From NCBI GenBank assembly GCA_027482985.1, contig JAIXVO010000338.1, positions 1 through 13,239 of the forward strand: DNA of 13,239 nt, read 5' to 3'. The position numbers and the translations under genes are program-made. The notes under the pieces were generated by a model. The model was not told the origin of the DNA and did no database searches. It saw only the letters and a list, made by a program, of their open reading frames with translations. The stretch comes from Cyanobacteriota bacterium (GTDB taxonomy: Bacteria > Cyanobacteriota > Cyanobacteriia > Leptolyngbyales > Leptolyngbyaceae). Shown here piece after piece: positions 8,196-13,239 of the stretch. Each line of letters opens with the position of its first letter. Positions within the stretch are counted from its first letter, which is position 1.

Positions 8196-8588
8196 TTAGG
8201 GCATAAATAGGTGACCCACACCAAGATAATGCTCAATTGATAGCACCACATCAACGAGCCGAGCACTACATTGTTCTCGGTAATTCCGCTCAACTAATCG
8301 ATCCAAATTACCGATCGTCACCACGGGTAGAGCGGTAGCAGTCCCTTCTTCACGGATGGTTTGCTCCAGTGAATCCTGACCTTTCGCGTTGCGATTCGCC
8401 GTCAACAGCAGCATTGGATGGGATTGTGCGAATCGCCAAATGACTCGATCATTCGCATCCACAGCCAACCCGACATCTGGCAACGTCACAAACTGCAACG
8501 AGAGCAGATCCAACCATCCCTCAGCGGCTAGCGTCCCCTGAAACAAAACAATATAGCCTGTCAAATTATAATCGACCAAGACAATCAC
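8196..8588 (-). CDS. PIN-like (DUF5615-type) protein, possible toxin partner
   Basis: A 130-residue protein starting with GTG at 8588, which overlaps the stop of the DUF433 gene as GTGA, so the two are translationally coupled. The N-terminus MIVLVDYNLTG resembles the first strand of PIN-like nucleases with Asp6 as the acidic residue. LLLTANRN (60-67) stands where DUF5615 proteins usually have a T-R-D-x-D segment, so the usual second acidic residue is missing at that spot; Asp72 and Asp44 are other candidates. Very similar proteins are common in cyanobacteria and are sometimes mislabelled acyltransferases; this is from memory. The pairing with a DUF433 protein suggests a toxin-antitoxin module. 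Nuclease activity is an inference and the altered motif makes it less certain. Confidence 0.72.
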   Translation of the reverse strand: MIVLVDYNLTGYIVLFQGTLAAEGWLDLLSLQFVTLPDVGLAVDANDRVIWRFAQSHPMLLLTANRNAKGQDSLEQTIREEGTATALPVVTIGNLDRLVERNYREQCSARLVDVVLSIEHYLGVGHLFMP

Positions 8589-8959
8589 ATCGCCAGTCCC
8601 AACCTCGCTTTCCAGGTTTGGAGTTTAGCCTGGACTGCTTCCTGTCCTAGGGCAGGCGGTAACTGGGCAATTTCAGCGAAGCGCTCCCGATTTTTCTCTT
8701 CCCAATACTGACGGATTTCCTGGGTTGCTTGCAGCACCGTTTGGTAATCTGCTGCTACGGCCATCCGGTTCACCTCAATGTACGTCAGAGCCGCATTCAA
8801 CTGAGCTTCCGTTACAGGTAGCCAATTCAAGATGAGCTTGGGTGGCCACCCTGCCGCCAAATGATCCATCACATCGTAAAGGGTGATGCGGGTGCCGGCG
8901 ATCGTGAGACCACGTTCTGTACGAATAATCGCTGCTTGGCTTTGGGCGGCTGAAGTCAT
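8585..8959 (-). CDS. DUF433 family protein, probable antitoxin
   Basis: 124 residues from the ATG at 8959. The frame continues four codons to a GTG at 8971, but the ATG has a GGAA six bases upstream, and a TATGAT -10 at 8995-8990 would start transcription close to 8983. Following a short N-terminal tail, ERGLTIAGTRITLYDVMDHL (about 15-34) is the DUF433 signature, followed by AAGWPPKLILNWLPVTEAQL, a helix-turn-helix-like segment, and YIEVNR. The C-terminal half is charged and helical (EIRQYWEEKNRERF), fitting a partner-binding region. DUF433 proteins are often found next to PIN-like genes and act as antitoxins in proposed modules. Here it is the first gene of a two-gene unit, as expected for an antitoxin, and may bind its own promoter. 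Confidence 0.8.
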   Translation of the reverse strand: MTSAAQSQAAIIRTERGLTIAGTRITLYDVMDHLAAGWPPKLILNWLPVTEAQLNAALTYIEVNRMAVAADYQTVLQATQEIRQYWEEKNRERFAEIAQLPPALGQEAVQAKLQTWKARLGLAM

Positions 8960-8989
8960 TGCGATTTCCACGCCATTGCTTGACTCTTA

Positions 8990-8995
8990 ATCATA
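8990..8995 (-). promoter_or_regulatory. Possible -10 element for the DUF433/PIN-like pair
   Basis: On the minus strand this reads TATGAT, one mismatch from TATAAT, about 30 bases upstream of the ATG at 8959. No good -35 hexamer is found 16-18 bases further upstream, so it is a weak call. Confidence 0.25.
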
Positions 8996-9136
8996 CCGCA
9001 GGCTCAGTTGGGGTTGCCGCGATCGCCCCTCTGGCAACATGAGCAACGGTGGCGATACCCCTACTTTAAACCATTGCCCACTGCCCAAAACTCCGACCAA
9101 GCTTGCGGTTGACCATCCATGATGACAATTAAAGCG

Positions 9137-9152
9137 GGGTGCAGTGGCACCC
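9137..9152. repeat. Small inverted repeat upstream of serA
   Basis: GGGTGC (9137-9142) and GCACCC (9147-9152) form a perfect six-pair stem with loop AGTG, about 100 bases before the serA start. There is no T-run on the plus strand. The divergent 8972-9252 interval must hold the promoters of both serA and the DUF433 pair; TTGACC at 9110-9115 could be a -35 but no clear -10 follows. The hairpin could be an operator or part of a leader RNA. Confidence 0.3.
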
Positions 9153-9252
9153 GAATGTAGCTTAAAAAAACAGGCAGATTCCAAAAAACCGCAACAAAAT
9201 GCCGTAAGGTAGTTAATCGGTTTGCCCGTGAACATTCATTCCATCGCCTGCC

Positions 9253-10836
9253 ATGCCAAAGGTTCTTGTTTCCGATCCCATTGATCAAGTTGGACTTGAT
9301 ATTTTGTCTCAGGTTGCCCAGGTTGATGTCAAAACGAACCTGACGGCTGACGAACTGATTCAAACCATTCCTGAATATGATGCCTTGATGATTCGCTCTG
9401 GCACTCGCGTCACGAAAGAGGTGATCGAGGCAGGCAATCAACTGAAAATTATTGGTCGCGCCGGAGTGGGGGTAGACAACGTTGATGTGCCAGCGGCAAC
9501 GCGGAAAGGCATCATCGTGGTGAACTCGCCCGAAGGCAACACGATCGCCGCGGCTGAACACGCTCTGGCGATGATGCTGGGGATGTCCCGCTTTATTGCC
9601 GATGCCAACCAATCGGTGAAAAGTGGCAAGTGGGATCGCAAGAGCTTTACCGGGGTTGAGGTCTACAAAAAGACGCTGGGTGTGGTGGGCTTGGGCAAAA
9701 TTGGTGCCCATGTCGCAACCGTGGCGCAAGCGATGGGGATGAAGCTGCTGGCTTACGATCCCTTCATCTCCCACGAACGCGCTGAACAACTGGGTTGCCG
9801 GCTGGTGGATCTGGACATTCTGTTCCAGGAAGCGGATTACATTACATTGCACCTGCCGAAAACGCCCGAAACCGCCAATCTGTTGAATGCGGCAGCGTTT
9901 GCCAAAATGAAACCGACGACGCGGATCATCAACTGTGCGCGGGGCGGCATCATCGACGAAGCGGCTTTAGTCGAAGCCCTGAAAGCAGGCACCATTGCCG
10001 GAGCCGCGATCGATGTGTACGCGAACGAACCCCTGGAAGCTGATTCGCCGCTGCGGGCAGTCGGGAAAGAGTTGTTACTGACCCCCCACCTGGGCGCTTC
10101 GACGGAAGAAGCCCAAATTAATGTGGCGATCGATGTCGCTGAACAAATTCGCGATGTGCTGCTGGGCTTACCCGCGCGATCGGCGGTCAACATCCCTGGT
10201 TTACGCCCCGATTTGCTGGAGCAACTGCGCCCCTATCTGCAACTGGCCGAAACCCTGGGCAATTTGGTCGCACAACTAGCGGGAGGTCGGATTGAATCCC
10301 TCAACATCCGCCTGCAAGGAGAACTCGCCACCAATCAAAGTCAACCGATCGTCGTCGCCGCATTGAAAGGACTCCTCTCCCATGCCTTGCAGGAGCGCGT
10401 CAACTATGTCAACGCCAGTCTGGAAGCCAAAGAGCGGGGCATTCATGTCGTGGAAACGCGCGATGCCACCATTCGGGACTACACCGGGTCTTTACATCTC
10501 TCAGTGAAAGGCTCGTTGGGTGAACATTCCGTCGCGGGCGCACTGTTGGGCGACTCCGAAATTCGGATTACGAACGTAGACGAATTCCCGGTCAACGTCC
10601 CCCCCAACCGCCACATGTTATTCACCATGCACCGCGATATGCCGGGGATCATTGGCAAAATCGGCTCCCTGTTGGGCAGTTTCAATGTCAATATTGCCAG
10701 CATGCAGGTCGGTCGCAAGATCGTCCGAGGTGATGCCGTGATGGTGCTCAGCATCGACGATCCCCTCCCCGACGGCATTCTGGCCGAAATCATCAAAGTG
10801 CCGGGGATTCGGGATGCTTATACGGTGACGCTGTAA
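9253..10836 (+). CDS. serA: D-3-phosphoglycerate dehydrogenase
   Basis: Oxidises 3-phosphoglycerate to 3-phosphohydroxypyruvate with NAD+, the entry step of serine synthesis from the Calvin cycle. The 527-residue length marks the long form with an extra intervening domain. Substrate-binding parts flank a Rossmann fold: GRAGVGVDNVD (68-78), the nucleotide loop GLGKIG (146-151) and NCARGGIIDE (227-236). The catalytic trio is Arg230, Glu259 (YANEPLE) and His279 (TPHLGAS). The allosteric substrate-binding domain covers about 320-445, and a C-terminal ACT domain (about 453-527, MHRDMPGIIGKIGSLLG) should bind serine for feedback control. The ATG at 9253 begins MPKVLVSDPI, the usual start. It is the first gene of a tight unit with prmA, whose ATG follows the stop with no gap. 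Nothing odd in sequence or codon use. Confidence 0.97.
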   Translation: MPKVLVSDPIDQVGLDILSQVAQVDVKTNLTADELIQTIPEYDALMIRSGTRVTKEVIEAGNQLKIIGRAGVGVDNVDVPAATRKGIIVVNSPEGNTIAAAEHALAMMLGMSRFIADANQSVKSGKWDRKSFTGVEVYKKTLGVVGLGKIGAHVATVAQAMGMKLLAYDPFISHERAEQLGCRLVDLDILFQEADYITLHLPKTPETANLLNAAAFAKMKPTTRIINCARGGIIDEAALVEALKAGTIAGAAIDVYANEPLEADSPLRAVGKELLLTPHLGASTEEAQINVAIDVAEQIRDVLLGLPARSAVNIPGLRPDLLEQLRPYLQLAETLGNLVAQLAGGRIESLNIRLQGELATNQSQPIVVAALKGLLSHALQERVNYVNASLEAKERGIHVVETRDATIRDYTGSLHLSVKGSLGEHSVAGALLGDSEIRITNVDEFPVNVPPNRHMLFTMHRDMPGIIGKIGSLLGSFNVNIASMQVGRKIVRGDAVMVLSIDDPLPDGILAEIIKVPGIRDAYTVTL

Positions 10837-11739
10837 ATGGCTAATAGCTGGTGGGAAATTCAAGTGTTGTGTGATCCGGCGCTGGAGGAGACGATCTTCT
10901 GGCGCTTACAACAGTTTGGCAGTCGGGGCAGTGCCAGTGAGTTGACCGGATATTCCAGTCTGGTGCGGGGCTATTTACCCCAAATTCAGACGGAATTACT
11001 GGATTTATCGGCACTGTCTCTAATGTTGCGGCAGGATGCCCTGTGTATGGGCTTACCTGTGCCGGCGGTGCAGTGGAATTTGATTGATGAAGAAGATTGG
11101 GCCAGTAGCTGGAAGGTCCATTGGAAGCCCCAGAATGTGGGCGATCGCCTGCTGATTCATCCCGCGTGGTTGCCGCTGCCGGAACACAGCGATCGCATTC
11201 TGCTGAAACTGGAGCCGGGGGTGGCTTTTGGGACGGGCGACCACGCCACCACCCAACTGTGTCTGGAAGCGCTGGAAATGCGGCTCGATGCTTCCATCTC
11301 GGAACAGACGGAAAACCTGGTACTGGCAGATGTGGGCTGTGGGTCTGGCATTTTATCAGTGGCAGCGCTGCTATTGGGTGCCCAGCAAGTGTTTGCGGTT
11401 GATACCGATCCCCTGGCGGTCAAATCCACGCTGGAAAACCGGGAACTCAACGGTATTGATCCGGCGCGGCTCACCGTTGACCAGGGTAGCGTCGATCGCT
11501 TGCTGGAACTGGTACCCGCGCCCGTGGATGGCCTCGTCTGCAACATTCTGGCGGAAGTCATCATCGATTTAATTCCACAAATGACCCCGCTGGTCAAACC
11601 GACGACCTGGGGTGCTCTGAGTGGCATTCTGCTGGAGCAAGCCAAGCCTGTTGCCGATACGCTGGAAGAAAATGGTTGGGTGGTTGCCGCCCTCTGGAAA
11701 CGCGGAGAATGGTGCTGCATGAATATTCGCCGCTCTTAA
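10837..11739 (+). CDS. prmA: Ribosomal protein L11 methyltransferase
   Basis: SAM-dependent methyltransferase that modifies lysines and the N-terminal amino group of ribosomal protein L11. It is 300 residues, normal for the family. The N-terminal part (WWEIQV, with a ferredoxin-like substrate-recognition fold expected) leads to the diagnostic [19 protein letters not shown] segment (about 126-144), where most members have a Thr in place of Asp135. The SAM site [12 protein letters not shown] is at 163-174 (Gly167, Gly169, Gly171), acidic ribose-binding AVDTD at 187-191, and the catalytic-type NILAE at 236-240. The ATG comes directly after the serA stop codon (TAAATG), so the two are co-transcribed and probably coupled; an internal ribosome binding site is not obvious. 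The pairing with serA is to my recollection also present in other cyanobacteria. Confidence 0.95.
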   Translation: MANSWWEIQVLCDPALEETIFWRLQQFGSRGSASELTGYSSLVRGYLPQIQTELLDLSALSLMLRQDALCMGLPVPAVQWNLIDEEDWASSWKVHWKPQNVGDRLLIHPAWLPLPEHSDRILLKLEPGVAFGTGDHATTQLCLEALEMRLDASISEQTENLVLADVGCGSGILSVAALLLGAQQVFAVDTDPLAVKSTLENRELNGIDPARLTVDQGSVDRLLELVPAPVDGLVCNILAEVIIDLIPQMTPLVKPTTWGALSGILLEQAKPVADTLEENGWVVAALWKRGEWCCMNIRRS

Positions 11740-11745
11740 AGACTC

Positions 11746-12390
11746 ATGACTGACTACTCGATCGCCGATTTACGCCTCAGCTACACTCGCCAACAACTGC
11801 TGGAAACCGCCGTTGATCCTGATCCCATCCGCCAGTTTCAGATCTGGTTTGACCAGGCGATCGCGGCGGATATCCTGGAACCCAATGCCATGACGATCGC
11901 CTCTGCCACGAAGGACGGCATCCCCTCGGCGCGGATTGTGTTGCTGAAAGGCGTGGATGAGCGAGGCTTTGTGTTTTTCACGAACTATGAAAGCCGCAAG
12001 GGACAAGAGTTGATCGAGAATCCTCATGCCTCGCTGGTGTTCTGGTGGGGGGTGCTGGAACGACAGGTGCGAATTGAAGGACGGGTGGAAAAAATTGCCG
12101 ACGTGGAGACAGAAACCTACTTTCACAGTCGTCCGGTAGGGAGTCAACTGGGTGCCTGGGCATCGCCACAAAGTCAGGTAGTGGCAAACCGGGAAGCATT
12201 AGAGGAACGCCTGGAAGAGTTCACACAGCGCTATGTCGATCAGGAAGTGCCACGTCCCCCCCATTGGGGCGGCTTTCGGGTAATTCCACGGGCGATCGAG
12301 TTCTGGCAGGGTCGGCCTAATCGCTTGCACGATCGCCTGTTGTATCGCCTGCAAAATGATACCTGGACGATTGAGCGCCTAGCGCCCTGA
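11746..12390 (+). CDS. pdxH: Pyridoxamine/pyridoxine 5'-phosphate oxidase
   Basis: FMN enzyme that oxidises pyridoxine or pyridoxamine 5'-phosphate to PLP with oxygen, the last step of vitamin B6 synthesis and salvage. Length 214 residues, as in E. coli. Signatures: PNAMTIAS (46-53), FMN-binding RIVLLKG (63-69), FFTNYESRKG (77-86), VFWWGVLERQVRIEG, SQLGAWAS (133-140), and the C-terminal PRPPHWGGFRV (169-179), IEFWQG and RLHDR (193-197), whose Arg193 and His195 match the PLP-contacting Arg and His of E. coli PdxH. It starts 6 bp after prmA and should be in the same operon. PLP is needed by phosphoserine aminotransferase one step after SerA, a plausible reason for the grouping. Its last 12 bases overlap the end of the convergent DUF3122 gene, leaving no room for a separate terminator. 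Confidence 0.96.
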   Translation: MTDYSIADLRLSYTRQQLLETAVDPDPIRQFQIWFDQAIAADILEPNAMTIASATKDGIPSARIVLLKGVDERGFVFFTNYESRKGQELIENPHASLVFWWGVLERQVRIEGRVEKIADVETETYFHSRPVGSQLGAWASPQSQVVANREALEERLEEFTQRYVDQEVPRPPHWGGFRVIPRAIEFWQGRPNRLHDRLLYRLQNDTWTIERLAP

Positions 12391-12876
12391 CGTTGCGAGA
12401 ATCTGCCGCCATTCCTTCACCACAAACGGCGGCACCACCAATTCGCGATCGCCCGTCTCCAGGGACAACACCAACTGCAAAGAGGGACTGCTTCCCAGTT
12501 GGGTCAATACCGTCAGCACGTCATATTCGCCCACTGTGGCTGGTAATCCCGCTGCCGCTGTCCCCACATCAGGAGCCATCCACCCTTGAGTACTGCTGGC
12601 AATCCGCAACGGTGCCGGATGCTGGAAAGTTGCCCCGCCCGGAAACCCCACTAATCGAAGGTGAATGCTTTCCGTTTGCGCTCCCGTGATACGTTTGAAC
12701 AGCGCCAGTTGCCAAGCCTGATCCTGGCGATCGCGCAACGTCTGAAGCGATCGCACCATCACCCGATTCGCCCCTTCCGGATAGGTATGGATGGACGCGA
12801 TCGCGGGTTGCACCACTCCCACCATCAGCCACAGCCACACCCCCATCAGCCACCCAATTGTTTGCCACATAGCCAT
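12379..12876 (-). CDS. DUF3122 family secreted protein
   Basis: Unknown function; the family is, as far as I recall, mostly cyanobacterial. The frame opens at a GTG at 12891, but the ATG at 12876 is preferred: GGGA lies four bases upstream and the protein then starts MAMWQTIGW, a cleaner signal peptide. From there it is 165 residues. Numbered from that ATG, the hydrophobic segment is about 3-27, with a likely signal peptidase cut after AIA (25-27), giving a mature protein starting SIHTYPEG. Family-like segments follow: MVRSLQTLRDRQ (40-51), the core HLRLVGFPG (72-80), VGEYDVLTVLTQLG (115-128) and the end VVPPFVVKEW (147-156). No catalytic motif or cysteine pair is visible. It is convergent with pdxH and overlaps its end by 12 bp, so each reads into the other's 3' end as antisense. 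Confidence 0.8.
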   Translation of the reverse strand: MAMWQTIGWLMGVWLWLMVGVVQPAIASIHTYPEGANRVMVRSLQTLRDRQDQAWQLALFKRITGAQTESIHLRLVGFPGGATFQHPAPLRIASSTQGWMAPDVGTAAAGLPATVGEYDVLTVLTQLGSSPSLQLVLSLETGDRELVVPPFVVKEWRQILATSGR

Positions 12877-12936
12877 CCGTTCCCGTATCACATCCTTACT
12901 TTACCGTGGAAATTTGGGTCGCCCGATGAATGGGTT

Positions 12937-12993
12937 CCACCCATAATCCTCTATTCCACCCGTAATCCTCCGTTCCTCCCGTAATCCCCCGAT
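12937..12993. repeat. Three tandem 19-bp repeats
   Basis: Three adjoining units: CCACCCATAATCCTCTATT (12937-12955), CCACCCGTAATCCTCCGTT (12956-12974) and CCTCCCGTAATCCCCCGAT (12975-12993). They share CC-CCC-TAATCC, with differences increasing at the 3' side. The unit is too short and spacer-free for a CRISPR array. It lies in the intergenic run-up to ilvC and directly abuts the next hairpin. Confidence 0.8.
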
Positions 12994-12994
12994 G

Positions 12995-13017
12995 GAGACG
13001 TGCCAGCGGCGCGTCTC
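12995..13017. repeat. Palindromic hairpin repeat, cyanobacterial interspersed type
   Basis: GAGACGTGCC (12995-13004) pairs with GGCGCGTCTC (13008-13017) over ten positions, one a G/T wobble, with loop AGC. Palindromes of the form GAGACG-TGCC-CGTCTC followed by TAC, as here, are a dispersed repeat I recall from many cyanobacterial genomes. It has no T-run and so is not a classical terminator. Confidence 0.65.
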
Positions 13018-13041
13018 TACGATAGATACCGTCCTCATTAA

Positions 13042-13118
13042 CCCTCCCTCACCTCCCCCACCTCCTCACCTCCCCCACCTCCTCACCTCCCCCACCTCCC
13101 CCACCTCCCTCCTCCCCC
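13042..13118. repeat. Pyrimidine-rich 17-bp tandem array with G-quadruplex pattern on minus strand
   Basis: Units CACCTCCCCCACCTCCT occur at 13050-13066, 13067-13083 and, with one change, 13084-13100, then break into shorter related blocks. Only C, T and regularly placed A occur in the plus strand. Runs of C at 13089-13093, 13098-13102, 13107-13109 and 13114-13118 are separated by four bases each, so the minus strand fits G3+N1-7 repeated four times. The reading frame across it is low-complexity and not a gene. Confidence 0.8.
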
Positions 13119-13138
13119 AATTGTGTCAAAACCCAAAC

Positions 13139-13152
13139 CGAACCGAAGTTCG
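13139..13152. promoter_or_regulatory. Inverted repeat in the ilvC promoter region
   Basis: CGAAC (13139-13143) and GTTCG (13148-13152) surround a CGAA spacer. TAAGAT at 13167-13172 resembles a -10 element, so this repeat would cover the -35 position, where a regulator could act. No consensus -35 is visible. Both calls are tentative. Confidence 0.3.
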
Positions 13153-13202
13153 TTCTCTATCTTTGGTAAGATTAAGAGTTTGCAAAGGAACTGAAAGCTG
13201 CT

Positions 13203-13208
13203 AAGGAG
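13203..13208 (+). promoter_or_regulatory. Ribosome binding site of ilvC
   Basis: AAGGAG, a strong Shine-Dalgarno match, ends ten bases before the ATG at 13219 and fixes that start. It is the best ribosome binding site in the window. Confidence 0.8.
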
Positions 13209-13218
13209 ACAACCCACT

Positions 13219-13239
13219 ATGGCTCGCATGTATTATGAC
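13219..13239 (+). CDS. ilvC: Ketol-acid reductoisomerase, 5' end only
   Basis: Only the first seven codons are inside the window, reading MARMYYD. This is the characteristic opening of cyanobacterial ketol-acid reductoisomerase (MARMYYD followed by acidic residues), the second enzyme of valine, leucine and isoleucine synthesis. The strong AAGGAG ribosome binding site upstream supports a real start. Seven residues are little evidence, but the match is specific in my memory of the family; the rest of the gene lies to the right of the window. Confidence 0.75.

Noticed and set aside
9061..9852. 263-codon minus-strand frame opposite serA and its leader
   Set aside because: It lies largely antisense to the well-supported serA gene and has no recognisable domain; long antisense frames are expected from the codon bias of serA.
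11157..11720. 187-codon minus-strand frame inside prmA
   Set aside because: Ser/Arg/Pro-rich shadow of prmA in another frame, with no start signal.
12661..12984. 107-codon plus-strand frame opposite the DUF3122 gene
   Set aside because: Histidine/proline-rich shadow of the DUF3122 coding strand.
12937..12993. CRISPR-like array
   Set aside because: The units are 19 bp and directly adjoining without spacers, and no cas gene is present.
12992..13204. 70-codon plus-strand frame across the pyrimidine array
   Set aside because: Its protein would be mostly Pro/Ser/Leu from the simple repeat; this is low-complexity DNA, not a gene.

Overview
The window looks like a piece of a cyanobacterial chromosome. 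The octamer GCGATCGC (HIP1) recurs throughout, for example at 694-701 and 963-970. Several proteins belong to families that are mainly or often cyanobacterial: a DUF3122 secreted protein, a DUF433/PIN-like pair and a phytochrome-type GAF kinase. The right edge opens with a typical cyanobacterial ilvC start. A filamentous Leptolyngbya-like host is a guess from the style of intergenic repeats, not a demonstrated assignment.

Layout, left to right. Positions 1-579 are a low-GC, gene-poor stretch with a perfect 18-bp palindrome at 14-31. A 64-residue conserved-looking small protein follows at 580-774 (+), and a strong hairpin at 834-867 probably terminates both it and the convergent gene. On the minus strand, read right to left, come a DUF433/PIN-like pair with overlapping start and stop codons (8959-8196), a TIGR03790-type lipoprotein (8094-7018), a large hybrid histidine kinase (6887-3987), a REC-GGDEF-EAL response regulator (3981-2188) and a group I cysteine desulfurase (2083-908). 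The kinase and regulator are 5 bp apart and form a clear two-gene signalling operon that should feed into cyclic-di-GMP metabolism.

The plus-strand cluster at 9253-12390 is serA, prmA and pdxH, tightly packed with 0 and 6 bp between them. It joins entry into serine synthesis, methylation of ribosomal protein L11, and formation of PLP. PLP is the cofactor of the next-but-one enzyme family in the serine route and also of the cysteine desulfurase, so a metabolic theme (Ser/Cys/PLP) can be drawn, but joint control is only inference. A secreted DUF3122 protein (12876-12379, minus) overlaps the end of pdxH tail to tail.

The 12892-13218 interval is full of small repeats: three tandem 19-bp units, a palindromic hairpin of a type common in cyanobacteria, and a 17-bp-unit pyrimidine tract whose minus strand fits a G-quadruplex pattern. 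It leads into a promoter-like region and the first seven codons of ilvC. I do not see a clearly new multi-gene system. The best leads are the kinase with a phytochrome-like GAF domain lacking the chromophore cysteine, the DUF433/PIN-like pair, the repeat-dense ilvC leader, and a cluster of TTGAC half-sites upstream of the desulfurase.
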